DNA from: an uncultured Aquimarina sp.
GTDB taxonomy: Bacteria > Bacteroidota > Bacteroidia > Flavobacteriales > Flavobacteriaceae
Reading direction: 5' to 3'
Assembly: GCA_947498705.1 (NCBI GenBank)
Contig: CANMLW010000014.1
Coordinates: 1 to 64,000, forward strand
Length of the DNA: 64,000 bases
The translations under genes were made by a program, and so were the position numbers. The notes beneath the pieces were generated by a model, which had not been told where the DNA came from, searched no databases, and saw only the letters and a list, made by a program, of their open reading frames with translations. Position 1 is the first letter of the stretch; every line of letters starts with the position of its first letter. This document shows, piece after piece, positions 42,488 through 52,484 of the stretch.

Positions 42488-45400
42488 ATGATTAAAAAAT
42501 TACTTGATCTTATAAAAAAATCACGCTCTTTAAATGTATTTGTAAGTACTATAATACTTCTTTTCTCTGGACATTCCGTTTTTTCCCAATGCGCTCCTGA
42601 TATTACACCTCCAACAGCTTTGTGTCAGAATATAACGGTAAATCTGGAAGCTTCGGGAAGTATTAGCATTACCCCATCAGATTTAGACAATGGAAGTACC
42701 GATAATTGCGGAACGATAACATTTACCGCCGATAAGACTGGATTTACTTGCAACGATATAGGGTCAAATACAGTAACTCTTACGGTTACCGATGCCGCAG
42801 GTAATACTGCTACTTGTACTGCAAATGTAACAGTGGTAGACCTTATAGCTCCAACAATAACATGTCCTTTACCCATCACTGTAGATCAAGATGCAGGTAC
42901 TTGTGGAGCAATTGTCAATTTTACAACTCCGGTTGATGGCAGTTTACGCATCAATACTAGTGGAACATTAAATCCAGGACCAAGCCTAGCAGCTAGTGGT
43001 GGAACAACCAACTGGTCATCTGTAGCTTATAACCCAGATCTTGATTTATATTACGCTTTTAGAGCAGGAAATACCGGGATGCCTTTTAGAACCTATGATG
43101 GCACTGGAGCTACTTTAGCTACTAATACCACCGGATTTGATTTTAGAGGACTATGGTGGAACCCGAATACCAAAGAATTACAAGGAAATGGAGTGGGAAC
43201 TTCTGGGTATAGAACCGTTACTCTGGATGCCAGTGGTTATGCTACTAATGGAGGAACCAACTTTGTAACAGGAATAAATCAACCCAATAACCAATCAAAT
43301 GGTGCTTATGATTACAACAATAATGAGATTATTTTTTATCATAATGCACGATTATATACCTATGATTTAGATGGGAACCAACTTACAGATAACGCTATAG
43401 TAAACTTTCCTGAAGCTAGTAATGGTGATATTACTACTCGCTCTGTAGGATACACAGGAATCCCGGGTAAAGAAATAATTATTTATAGTGAACTTAACGC
43501 CAGAGTATATTTTATTGATAAGGCTACAGCCACTTATAATGGGGATTTTTTAGATATGCCAGCGGGAGCACCTACCCCAAACAACTATGGGTTTTCATAT
43601 GCCAACGGATATGTATTTCTTAGAGAAGATTCCTCTGCAGATCCTTGGGTATCTTATCAAATTGTAATTGATGACCGATTAGATAATTGTGATAACACTA
43701 CGATTACTCAGACATCAGGATTGGTTAGTGGATCTACGTTCCCAGTAGGAACTTCTACCGTAGAATTTACTGCAGAAGATGCGTCGGGTAATACAACTAT
43801 CTGTACTTTTGATATTACTGTAAATGATATAACACCTCCAACACCAGTATGCCAAGATATAACAATCCAACTCGATGCTTCTGGAAACGCAACGATTACA
43901 TCTGCTCAAATTGATAACGGATCATCCGATGAATGCGGTATAGATACACTTATCTTAGATCTTGATACTTTTGACTGTACCCATATAGGAACTAACAATG
44001 TTGTATTAACGGTTACAGACAATAATAGTAATAGTGATACCTGTAATGCAGTAGTAACTGTGCAAGACAACATACCACCTACTGTGGTATGCCAAAATAT
44101 TACCGTACAACTCGATGCTACCGGTAATGTAACCATCACCCCAGCACAAATTGATAACGGAAGTACAGATGCCTGTGGAATTGCAACAACGGTCTTAGAT
44201 AACACCACTTTTGATTGTACTAACATAGGAACAAACAATGTGGTACTCACCGTTACAGACAATAATGGGAATAGTAACACTTGTACCGCCGTGGTAACTG
44301 TACAAGATAATGTACAACCCAATGTGATATGCCAAGACATTACCGTACAATTGAATACTACAGGAAATGTAACCATAACAGCAACAGATGTGGATAATGG
44401 TAGTACCGATGCCTGTGGAATAGCATCCTATATCCTAGACATCTATAATTTTAACTGTTCACATGTTGGAACCAACTCGGTGACGCTTACAGTTACCGAT
44501 ATACATGGCAATAGTGCAAATTGCGCGGCAATTGTTACTGTAGAAGACAATCTTCTTCCTGTTGCAAATAATCCTGTATTACTACCCGTATACGAAGCTT
44601 GTAGTTTGGATACTATTACACCGCCAACAGCAACAGATAATTGTGCGAATACTATAACAGGAACCACTACGACTGCATTCCCTGTGCTAGTTTCTACAAC
44701 TATTACCTGGAGTTTTGATGATAGTAATGGCAATGTAATTACACAAGATCAAGAGGTGACTATAGAAGATACTTTTGCTCCAATACCAGACAACACATCT
44801 CTCGAAGAGGTAAATGTCACATGTATTTTAAACAACTTACCAGCCCCAACCGGAAGCGATGAATGTGCAGGTATCGTAACAGCAACTACCAACACTCTAT
44901 TTCCAATTACACAATCAACTTTGGTAGAATGGACCTTTACCGATGGAGCGAATAGTACTACTCAAAATCAACAGGTAACTATCCATGATAGCACTCCTAC
45001 AAATCACACGGCAAATGCGGTTACCAATGGTACAGGAGACAAAGCAACTATTACTGTAAATCTTACAGGTTCTGAGTACGCAAATTATGAAGTACAGTTA
45101 GGTAACGACCCATGGATACCTGCAGAAAGAGATGGTAATACCTTTATTGTCACTTTTTCTGATGTTTTTATACCTATTTCTGGATTACAGATTATAAATT
45201 TAAGAAGTACAGATGGATGCTGGCATGATAGCATAGAAATCCCGTTGGTAGGATATAGAGGTTCATTCACTCCTAACGCAGATGGTATACATGATACCTG
45301 GAATATGATTGGACTAACCAATTCTAACCCTAACGCAAGCATCACAATTTTTAATAGATTAGGAAAATTGCTTGCCCAAATCACACCCTCTGGTGCAGGT

Positions 45401-45532
45401 TGGGATGGCACCTATAATGGTGTTCCTGTACCTAGTAGTGAATATTGGTTTAAGGTTAGTTATACCGAAGTAGATAGTGATGGGAATCAAGTTCCAAGAA
45501 ATATATCTGGACATTTTTCTTTAATAAGATAA
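42488..45532 (+). CDS. HYR-repeat adhesin with T9SS type B sorting domain
   Basis: A 1014-residue surface protein. A signal peptide ends HSVFSQ (about 37). HYR/Ig-like modules follow, built on TPPTALCQNITVNLEASGSI, DNGSTDNCG and VTLTVTDAAGNTATC patterns. The second module (about 118-430) is split by a 260-residue beta-propeller-like insertion (WSSVAYNPDLDLYYAFRAG, AYDYNNNEIIFYHNARLYTY). Four more HYR-like units lead to a gliding-motility-associated C-terminal domain (YRGSFTPNADGIHDTWNMIG, WDGTYNGVPVPSSEYWFKV), the T9SS type B signal that routes export to the cell surface. ATG 42488 gives the signal peptide, and a TTG lies 18 nt upstream. Confidence 0.92.
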   Translation: MIKKLLDLIKKSRSLNVFVSTIILLFSGHSVFSQCAPDITPPTALCQNITVNLEASGSISITPSDLDNGSTDNCGTITFTADKTGFTCNDIGSNTVTLTVTDAAGNTATCTANVTVVDLIAPTITCPLPITVDQDAGTCGAIVNFTTPVDGSLRINTSGTLNPGPSLAASGGTTNWSSVAYNPDLDLYYAFRAGNTGMPFRTYDGTGATLATNTTGFDFRGLWWNPNTKELQGNGVGTSGYRTVTLDASGYATNGGTNFVTGINQPNNQSNGAYDYNNNEIIFYHNARLYTYDLDGNQLTDNAIVNFPEASNGDITTRSVGYTGIPGKEIIIYSELNARVYFIDKATATYNGDFLDMPAGAPTPNNYGFSYANGYVFLREDSSADPWVSYQIVIDDRLDNCDNTTITQTSGLVSGSTFPVGTSTVEFTAEDASGNTTICTFDITVNDITPPTPVCQDITIQLDASGNATITSAQIDNGSSDECGIDTLILDLDTFDCTHIGTNNVVLTVTDNNSNSDTCNAVVTVQDNIPPTVVCQNITVQLDATGNVTITPAQIDNGSTDACGIATTVLDNTTFDCTNIGTNNVVLTVTDNNGNSNTCTAVVTVQDNVQPNVICQDITVQLNTTGNVTITATDVDNGSTDACGIASYILDIYNFNCSHVGTNSVTLTVTDIHGNSANCAAIVTVEDNLLPVANNPVLLPVYEACSLDTITPPTATDNCANTITGTTTTAFPVLVSTTITWSFDDSNGNVITQDQEVTIEDTFAPIPDNTSLEEVNVTCILNNLPAPTGSDECAGIVTATTNTLFPITQSTLVEWTFTDGANSTTQNQQVTIHDSTPTNHTANAVTNGTGDKATITVNLTGSEYANYEVQLGNDPWIPAERDGNTFIVTFSDVFIPISGLQIINLRSTDGCWHDSIEIPLVGYRGSFTPNADGIHDTWNMIGLTNSNPNASITIFNRLGKLLAQITPSGAGWDGTYNGVPVPSSEYWFKVSYTEVDSDGNQVPRNISGHFSLIR

Positions 45533-45619
45533 TCATAATCCAAATTATAGAAATAGCATAATTTAAAAAGCTCAATAGATAAAGTTTTATAGTTAATTTT
45601 ATTGGTAAGTTTGCTATAT

Positions 45620-47287
45620 ATGAACTTTTATAAGCTTGTACTATTTTGTTTTCTTCTGACACATGTCTTTTCACAAGAAAATGACACTACATTGATACGT
45701 CTTAAAACTACGTTAAACAAAGTCACAACAGACACAACCAAAGTAGAAGCAATGCTCGAGCTTGGAGAATACCAACTTGATCGTGATTTTAATAAAGCAG
45801 AAGCCTATTTTACTGAAGGCCTAGAACTTATCAAAAACAAAAAAAAAGGTATTTACAAAAATTATAAAGCCGCATTACATGTGCAATTAGGAGTAGTAAA
45901 CCGTAGAAAAGCAGATTATCCCAGAGCTTTAAGATATTATATAGACGCATTAAAGTATTATATTAAAATTAATGATACTACAAAAATCGCAGATGTATAC
46001 CATAATATGGGATTGGTATATCGATATCAAAAGGAACATCGCAAGGCCATCGAACACTATCAAAAAGCTATTGCCTTAAAAACCTTAGCAAAAGATACAT
46101 TTGGATTAGGAGCTGGATATAACATGTTGGGTGTATCTTATCGTCAAAACAAACAGTTAGACTCTGCATTAATTTGTTACAGAGAGGCAAAAAAATACTT
46201 TAACGCTATAGAAAGTGAAGAGGATTTATATCGAGTTAAAGGCAATATGGCTCAATTATACCTAGCTAAAAAAAACTACAAGAAATCGATTGAATTAAAT
46301 CTTAACAATCTGTCCTACTACACCAAAATCAATAATAGATTATCAATGTGTGTAACCAACTATAACCTTTCTGATGTATATAAAAAAACAAAAGAATGGA
46401 AGAAATCGCTAAAATACATAAACGCAAGTATCAAAATAGCAGAAGTAGAAGGTTTTAATGAACGTATATCTGTGGGATACCGTAGAAAAAGTTTCCTTAA
46501 TTCTAAAATGGGTGATTTTGAGGACGCCTATCAAAACTATCGAAAATTCAATCGAAAATCTGATGAGTTATTTAATCTTGAAAACGAGAAAAAAATACAA
46601 GCTTTAGAATTAAATTATGAATTTGAAAAACAAAAACAAACTGATAGTCTTCGATACGAGCAAGAAAAACGAGAAGTAGCCTTAATCGCAGCATCTGCAA
46701 CTTCTAAAAAGAGATTGTATTTTATACTATTATTAATCACATCACTTGGAGGGGTAATTATCGCATTCTTAATTAAACGTAATTATCAACAACGTACTTT
46801 GATGCAAACAGAATCTTACGAAAATGAAAAAAAGATACTGAATCAAGAAATTAAGAGTAAAGAAGAAGATGTAAAGCGTTTGATTGCCGATAATAGTATG
46901 CGCCAGGCTTTTAAAGAAAACCTGCTGGAAACAATAAAAAAAGAGGTCATTCATGAAGATCCTAAAAAAATCAAAGAATCTTTAAACTCCTTGCTTACTA
47001 AACTTAGATTACAAATCAACACTGAAAACAAACTATCTGGTTTACAAGAAAAAATAGATGCTGCCAACAAAGTTTTTGACGCAAATCTTCAAAATCAATT
47101 TCCGGCATTGACCAAAGGTGAAAGAGAAGTATGTGCCTTGGTACGTCTTAATCTTTCAATAAAAGAGATTATGACCATTCGTAATGTTTCTTCTGATTCG
47201 GTAAAATCAATGCGTCGTCGAATTCGTAAAAAGATGAACATTCCTCAAGATATCGAGTTAGAAAAATTTATTCAGGATTTGGTATAA
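45620..47287 (+). CDS. TPR sensor with membrane helix and HTH domain
   Basis: A 555-residue one-component regulator. A signal peptide (ending HVFSQ) exports about eight tetratricopeptide repeats (for example IADVYHNMGLVYRYQKEHRK then AIEHYQKAIAL). A single transmembrane helix follows (RLYFILLLITSLGGVIIAFL), then a coiled coil and a C-terminal LuxR-like HTH: FPALTKGEREVCALVRLNLS followed by KEIMTIRNVSSDSVKSMRRR. The same HTH type ends both 7TM-DISM regulators nearby. It is placed between two surface-protein genes and likely regulates them in response to a periplasmic cue. ATG 45620 is used. Confidence 0.9.
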   Translation: MNFYKLVLFCFLLTHVFSQENDTTLIRLKTTLNKVTTDTTKVEAMLELGEYQLDRDFNKAEAYFTEGLELIKNKKKGIYKNYKAALHVQLGVVNRRKADYPRALRYYIDALKYYIKINDTTKIADVYHNMGLVYRYQKEHRKAIEHYQKAIALKTLAKDTFGLGAGYNMLGVSYRQNKQLDSALICYREAKKYFNAIESEEDLYRVKGNMAQLYLAKKNYKKSIELNLNNLSYYTKINNRLSMCVTNYNLSDVYKKTKEWKKSLKYINASIKIAEVEGFNERISVGYRRKSFLNSKMGDFEDAYQNYRKFNRKSDELFNLENEKKIQALELNYEFEKQKQTDSLRYEQEKREVALIAASATSKKRLYFILLLITSLGGVIIAFLIKRNYQQRTLMQTESYENEKKILNQEIKSKEEDVKRLIADNSMRQAFKENLLETIKKEVIHEDPKKIKESLNSLLTKLRLQINTENKLSGLQEKIDAANKVFDANLQNQFPALTKGEREVCALVRLNLSIKEIMTIRNVSSDSVKSMRRRIRKKMNIPQDIELEKFIQDLV

Positions 47288-47402
47288 AAATCAGCCCTCA
47301 AGCTACTGATCTTGGGAAATGACACCTTTTGACACCATCAAAATCTTATAAAGCTATACATTTAATAGTATTATTGCAGTTACATTTTATAAGCCCTATA
47401 TT

Positions 47403-49949
47403 ATGATAAAAAAACTACCCCTAGTATTACTTTGTCATCTCTTTTTTGGCATTTGTTACATTTCTAATGCCCAGTACACTACTATCCTCGATAACAATTT
47501 TGAAGCTGCTTTGGCCGTCTATGACGACATTTCTAATGACAATCAGGTACCCACCGCTAACATTTCTTCACTAACCACTCTAAATATATCTAACAGTAAT
47601 ATTTCTGATCTTACCGGGATCGAAGATTTTATAGCACTGGAGTCATTGGAAATAAATGACAATAACCTTGCTACAGTAAATCTAAGTAATTTGACAAACC
47701 TCATTACGCTACGAGTTACAAGAAATCAACTTACCACTTTAGACCTAAGCAATCAACCAGCTTTGCAAACCCTTATTGCAGACAATAACAATATCGAAAG
47801 TCTTGAAATAAACTCTACAGTGCTAAGATATCTTCAATTGTTCGCAAATGAGTTCAACGAAATTGACCTAACTACCTTCCCTTTGTTAGAACAAGTATTT
47901 TTGGGCCAAAACAATTTGACAAACCTAAACGTAAGTATGAATCCCTCATTGTTTAGAGTCGAATTTCAACATAATGATATCCAACTTATTGATGTTTCGG
48001 CACTAACAGGGTTGCGATTTTTGATAGGAAGAAACAATGAATTGGAATTTGCGAATGTGAAAAATGGTAATAATACGGCAATAGAGGATCTTCAACTGCA
48101 GAACAATGCTAATTTAAGTTGTATTGAGGTAGACAATGCCACCGCTGCCAATACAGGAGCTGGCAATTATGCAGCCTGGCAAATTGATGCTGCAACTTCG
48201 GCATATGCAGATCAATGTCTGACCAATGTACCGGATGACAATTTTGAACAAGCCTTGATAGATGCAGGATACGATTCGGGAGCTTTAGATAATTTTGTAC
48301 CTACAGCCAACATTGCAGTAATAGAAAGAATGGATGCCGGTACAGGAGGTTTATTATATAATAAAGGAATCACCGACCTTACCGGAATAGAGGATTTTAC
48401 TTCGTTAATACAATTATGGAGTGAAGGAAACCCTATAGAAAGTATAGATGTAAGTAAAAACATTAACATAGAAATTCTAACATTTATTAATTCAGAATTA
48501 GGCAGTTTAGACCTTACTGCAAATACAAAATTAAAAAATGTAGCCATTGGTAATAGTCCATTAGCAACTATAAACGTTACTAACAATACAATGATGACAC
48601 GTATTATCATCTGGAACACCATAGTATCAAGTATAGATCTTAGTGCAAATACCGCAATGACCAACTTATCCATTTCAGACAGTCCTTTAGGTACTATTGA
48701 TCTTAGTACAAATGTTGCATTAGAGAGATTATCATTTGATAATACACAATTAACCAGCTTGGATATAGGTAATAATACATTACTAACAGATTTAGAGCTG
48801 GATACTAACCCTATTACTAGTTTAGACTTAACTACAAATACAGCATTAACTTCTCTATCTATTGAGAATAATCAATTCACAAGAATAGATCTAAGCACCA
48901 ACATTTTGTTAACAGACCTAGAGTGTAGTAATAGTCAATTAACCAATTTAGATCTTAGTACTAATACAGAACTAGTAGAATTATATTGTAATAACAATGC
49001 ATTAACAAGTTTAGACCTAAGTGCCAACACTTTATTAGAAGAATTGGAAGCCAATAACAATCAGCTCGCTCTTCTAAATGTAAAAAACGGAACGAATCAG
49101 AGTAATCTTTCGTATCTATCAGCCATCGATAATTCTAACCTAAGTTGTATTGAAGTTGATGATGCCACTGCCGCTGCTGCAGAAACTGGAAATTATTCGA
49201 ATTGGGATAAAGATGCTACCTCTTCCTATTCAGAATTATGTCGAACTTGTGAAATCGATGATGATTTTACCATACTGACTTATAGCGAAACATGTACTGA
49301 TAAAAATAATGGAAAAATTAGTATTAATGCTAATGAAAATACAACCTATATTGCTACCATTAATAATGAATCTCAGACCTTTACTACTACTACAGAAATT
49401 ACCAACTTGGAGCCAGGCACTCATAATTTATGTATCGCGATAGATGGTTTTGAAGATTGTAAACAATGTTATGATGTAGTCATACCAGAAGCCACTATTG
49501 TTGCTGGAAAAACTACCATTCAGAAAAATAGGGAACAGGTTTTGGTGACGCTAGAATCTGGTACACCTCCTTATAAAGTAAGTATCAATAATAAGCAAGT
49601 TTCAACATATGACATCAATACTTTCTTGGTAGCGGTTCATCCTGGAGATGTTATTGATATCTCTTCAAGTATTGCCTGTGAGGGCAAATTAACTTCAAAA
49701 GTTGCTATAGAAAATATTGGTAAAGCATACCCTAACCCCACTCAAAGTGATATTGAGATCATTCTGTCCAATCCCCAGAGCACTATCAATGTTGATATGT
49801 ACAATGCATTAGGGATAATGGTATCTTCAAATGTCTATACAATTTCAGGTAACCGACTAGTTATTCCTATGAAACATCTGCCCAACGGAATTTATTTTTT
49901 ATATCTTGACAAAGCGTTCTCATCCCCATTTAAAATTGTAAAACAATGA
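47403..49949 (+). CDS. Leucine-rich-repeat surface protein with T9SS type A tail
   Basis: An 848-residue exported protein. A signal peptide (ending ISNAQ) is followed by two LRR blocks that each open with a DDNFEQALIDAGYD-type cap and the LTGIEDF motif. The repeats follow L-x-x-L-D-L-S-x-N-T-x-L-T-x-L (for example LTSLDIGNNTLLTDLELDTN) about every 21 residues. Each block closes with NLSCIEVDDATAA. A Cys-containing Ig-like region (600-770) and a T9SS type A sorting domain (AYPNPTQSDIEI, then MKHLPNGIYFLYL) finish it. It overlaps the lipoprotein gene by 4 nt (ATGA). It is probably surface-exposed and used in adhesion. Confidence 0.92.
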   Translation: MIKKLPLVLLCHLFFGICYISNAQYTTILDNNFEAALAVYDDISNDNQVPTANISSLTTLNISNSNISDLTGIEDFIALESLEINDNNLATVNLSNLTNLITLRVTRNQLTTLDLSNQPALQTLIADNNNIESLEINSTVLRYLQLFANEFNEIDLTTFPLLEQVFLGQNNLTNLNVSMNPSLFRVEFQHNDIQLIDVSALTGLRFLIGRNNELEFANVKNGNNTAIEDLQLQNNANLSCIEVDNATAANTGAGNYAAWQIDAATSAYADQCLTNVPDDNFEQALIDAGYDSGALDNFVPTANIAVIERMDAGTGGLLYNKGITDLTGIEDFTSLIQLWSEGNPIESIDVSKNINIEILTFINSELGSLDLTANTKLKNVAIGNSPLATINVTNNTMMTRIIIWNTIVSSIDLSANTAMTNLSISDSPLGTIDLSTNVALERLSFDNTQLTSLDIGNNTLLTDLELDTNPITSLDLTTNTALTSLSIENNQFTRIDLSTNILLTDLECSNSQLTNLDLSTNTELVELYCNNNALTSLDLSANTLLEELEANNNQLALLNVKNGTNQSNLSYLSAIDNSNLSCIEVDDATAAAAETGNYSNWDKDATSSYSELCRTCEIDDDFTILTYSETCTDKNNGKISINANENTTYIATINNESQTFTTTTEITNLEPGTHNLCIAIDGFEDCKQCYDVVIPEATIVAGKTTIQKNREQVLVTLESGTPPYKVSINNKQVSTYDINTFLVAVHPGDVIDISSSIACEGKLTSKVAIENIGKAYPNPTQSDIEIILSNPQSTINVDMYNALGIMVSSNVYTISGNRLVIPMKHLPNGIYFLYLDKAFSSPFKIVKQ

Positions 49950-50626
49950 TAAGATCAATCTATATATTTTTATTCGGAATCTTGTTTTTACTTTCATGTA
50001 AGAGAGATGATGATGGAGGAGCTACAACAAATCAGACTCCTGCAATACCTAATTTAGTATTTCCAACTCAAAACCTGGTTTGTACCAATTTCGAACTGGA
50101 ATTTAGTTGGGGTATTGCGACCGATGCTGATGGAGATGCTATAAGTTATGTAATCGATATTGCCACAGACAACAACTTCTCAACTGTTATATTTACTGCC
50201 ACTACGGCCAATACTTCTAATAGCTTTACGTTAGAAAAAGGTACTACGTATTTTTGGAGAGTAAAAGCCAAAGATAGTGCTGGTAATGAAAGTGAATATT
50301 CTGACACCTATTCTTTTTATACAGAACCAGATGCAGGTACCCATACGTTGCCTAATCCCCCTAGCATTGTAAGTCCAACCCTGGGACAGAATGATATCAC
50401 AGCTGGAACGGTAACCCTAAACTGGGATACCAATGATAACAATATCCAATCTTATGACGTCTATTTTGGAGAGACAAACCCTCCTGCCCTATTTGCAGAA
50501 AATGTTTCATCATCTACTATCGATGTAACCGCATCGGCCGATAAAGTTTATTATTGGAGAGTAGTTGTAAAAGATAGTCATCAAAATGCCGTAATAGGAC
50601 AAGTATGGAATTTTAGAACAGAGTAA
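49946..50626 (+). CDS. Fibronectin-III-like lipoprotein
   Basis: A 226-residue lipoprotein (lipobox LLSC, Cys18) with an acidic spacer (KRDDDGG) and two Fn3/Ig-like domains. The first spans about residues 33-120 (FSWGIATDADGDAISYVIDI, TTYFWRVKAKDSAGNESEYS). The second spans about 130-226 (VTLNWDTNDNNIQSYDVYFG, KVYYWRVVVKDSHQN). The SCKRDDDGG stretch is the kind of Asp-rich signal used by surface-exposed Bacteroidota lipoproteins. Translational coupling (ATGA overlap) to the LRR protein suggests that they form one surface assembly. Confidence 0.88.
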   Translation: MIRSIYIFLFGILFLLSCKRDDDGGATTNQTPAIPNLVFPTQNLVCTNFELEFSWGIATDADGDAISYVIDIATDNNFSTVIFTATTANTSNSFTLEKGTTYFWRVKAKDSAGNESEYSDTYSFYTEPDAGTHTLPNPPSIVSPTLGQNDITAGTVTLNWDTNDNNIQSYDVYFGETNPPALFAENVSSSTIDVTASADKVYYWRVVVKDSHQNAVIGQVWNFRTE

Positions 50627-50659
50627 ATTTAGCCTGTGCACCTATTAGAAAATAGATTA

Positions 50660-52072
50660 CTACTCTTTCTTTTCTTTGTATAAAGAAATGATAAACTTTT
50701 CTAGTGACTCATCAGGGTTAATATTCATTTTTTTTCGAAAGCGATACATACTCTTTTTTACAGCATCAAAAGTGGTGTTTCTAAGCAAGGCTATTTCTTT
50801 TCTTGTAAGTCCTAATAATACAAAAGAAGCCAACTCTATATCTCCTTTTGTAAGAGCAGGATAAACAGCTTTTAACGTTGCTGTATAATTCGAATGTAAC
50901 GCATTGATATCTTTCTTTAGGATTTCTAATTTCTTATCTTCAATCTTATCTGCTTGCAAACTTGCTAACACCTCTTTTATTGTTGCTCCATCCTCTTGTT
51001 TATGCACTTTTTTAAGCTCCTCTGTAACCTGCTGTTTCGATTTTATATATTTTAAGGTTTCTACTGTTAAGGATGAGATTTTATCATTTTTTCTAACTAT
51101 TTCTTGTTCTTTTAACGTAACTTTTTCCCTTAGTTGAACTCGCTGCTTCTTTAATTGTTTGTATCGATCAGCCAAGGCCGAAGAAAGTATAAATACTTCT
51201 ACAACTGATCCTATTAAATACCCATTCATAGTAATAGTATTGGCTGGTATAATGGCTAGTGATGCCAAAGAATAGAGAATAATTGCTGCAAAATAAAATG
51301 CCCATCCGAAAATAAGAAAACGTGCCGATTTATTACCATTATAATACACCACAATTCCTGAATAAATAGCTACCATACAAAAGAGCATCGCAGAGTGCCC
51401 CAAAAGGCGGCTGTCTGTATATATGCCAAACACTTCAAAACTTATCAATGGATACAAAATAACTCCTACATTAAGTATAATCACTCCTTTTAAGACCCAA
51501 TCAGCTGATTTACTATATACTTTGGTATTAAGGAAACGAATACAAAAATAACTAGAGAAAATAGCCGCTGAACAAAAAATAAAGGTAGGTGCCCATTCTT
51601 GTATAAATGGAGCTTCGTCTATAATAAAAAGTTTTAAAAAACCTCGAAACAATAACTGTACTGCTAATGCAAAAAAGACAGCAGCACAATAATAATCATA
51701 CACATGATCTTTTAAACTTCGAGCTAAAAAGAAGTTGTAAAATACAATGGTCATTAAAATACCGATAAGAAGGCTAACGATAATCAATTCTTTCTGTTCA
51801 CTTTTATAATAAGCTCGTTCATCATGCAATTTTACAGCAAATGACTTTCCGTATTTACTTACGGTTCTAATATAAAATGTGTCTGTATGTGCTTTTTTGA
51901 GGGTGATTGGAAAAGATATAGAGAAACCCGATAACTTTTTTTCTCTTTCAGAAATCATTTGCCCAGATTGAAGGGTTTTCCATTGTCCTTTATTCTTATA
52001 GAAAAATTGTACGGTATCCTGTAATGCTTTTTGGATACTTACCACCCTTTTGACAAGCGTATCAGAAGTCAT
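50660..52072 (-). CDS. 7TM-DISM/HTH regulator lacking its N-terminus
   Basis: A 470-residue regulator. Seven transmembrane helices (residues about 95-300, for example LIIVSLLIGILMTIVFYNFF and FLKLFIIDEAPFIQEW) form a 7TMR-DISM bundle. A coiled coil and a LuxR-like HTH follow (YPALTKGDIELASFVLLGLT, RKEIALLRNTTFDAVKKSMY). Compared with the intact homologue at 58970-60646, the signal peptide and about 100 residues of the periplasmic DISMED2 domain are missing. The first homologous residues are at RVVSIQKALQDTVQFFY. The upstream sequence belongs to an unrelated gene, so this is a deletion product and its export or signalling is probably impaired. Confidence 0.85.
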   Translation of the reverse strand: MTSDTLVKRVVSIQKALQDTVQFFYKNKGQWKTLQSGQMISEREKKLSGFSISFPITLKKAHTDTFYIRTVSKYGKSFAVKLHDERAYYKSEQKELIIVSLLIGILMTIVFYNFFLARSLKDHVYDYYCAAVFFALAVQLLFRGFLKLFIIDEAPFIQEWAPTFIFCSAAIFSSYFCIRFLNTKVYSKSADWVLKGVIILNVGVILYPLISFEVFGIYTDSRLLGHSAMLFCMVAIYSGIVVYYNGNKSARFLIFGWAFYFAAIILYSLASLAIIPANTITMNGYLIGSVVEVFILSSALADRYKQLKKQRVQLREKVTLKEQEIVRKNDKISSLTVETLKYIKSKQQVTEELKKVHKQEDGATIKEVLASLQADKIEDKKLEILKKDINALHSNYTATLKAVYPALTKGDIELASFVLLGLTRKEIALLRNTTFDAVKKSMYRFRKKMNINPDESLEKFIISLYKEKKE

Positions 52073-52319
52073 TTGAGGTTACCGTATGGGTTTCTTCATA
52101 TACATTAGTACCAGTAGCGCTTCCTTGCAATAGGATAATTTCTACTCCTATAGATTGATTGGTTAACACATTTCCAGAGGCATCTCTAATGACCGCCTGA
52201 TAATTAAACGATTGTTGAGCATAACTTTGTTGTGATAAGACAACTATTATTAGATATAAAATCCATCTTAGATATTTTAGTCGTCCTTTATTTACTAAAG
52301 TAGGGTAATTTTGAACCAT
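52062..52319 (-). pseudogene. 5' fragment of a tail-fibre-like secreted protein
   Basis: 85 codons: an N-terminal leader and hydrophobic segment (LRWILYLIIVVLSQQSYAQ) followed by SFNYQAVIRDASGNVLTNQS and GSATGTNVYEETHTVTSND. This is the conserved opening domain of many long flavobacterial secreted fibre/collagen-like proteins, where it normally continues for hundreds of residues. Here it stops right where the truncated 7TM-DISM gene begins (11-nt overlap). It is a remnant left by a deletion that removed the rest of this gene and the start of the regulator. Confidence 0.72.
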
Positions 52320-52429
52320 AATAGGGCTGCTTAATTATTTATATTTTACTATTCTGATACGTTGTTTATACATTGCATCATATCATATAGAGTTAAGTTT
52401 TTGGATACCCTATTTTATTTATAAAAAAA

Positions 52430-52459
52430 ATCCTCTTTCATATACACATGAAAGAGGAT
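52430..52459 (-). terminator. Intrinsic terminator after 52662-53306 gene
   Basis: ATCCTCTTTCAT (52430-52441) pairs perfectly with ATGAAAGAGGAT (52448-52459) with a 6-nt loop. On the minus strand it is followed by eight T-rich bases. It is a classical rho-independent signal. Confidence 0.85.
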
Positions 52460-52484
52460 GATATAAACTCGCTATAATTATATT

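Noticed and set aside
42625-45411. Minus-strand ORFs opposite the HYR adhesin, up to 156 codons
   Set aside because: Antisense open frames produced by repetitive Thr/Asp/Val-rich coding sequence. They show Ser/Val-rich low-complexity protein with no domain.
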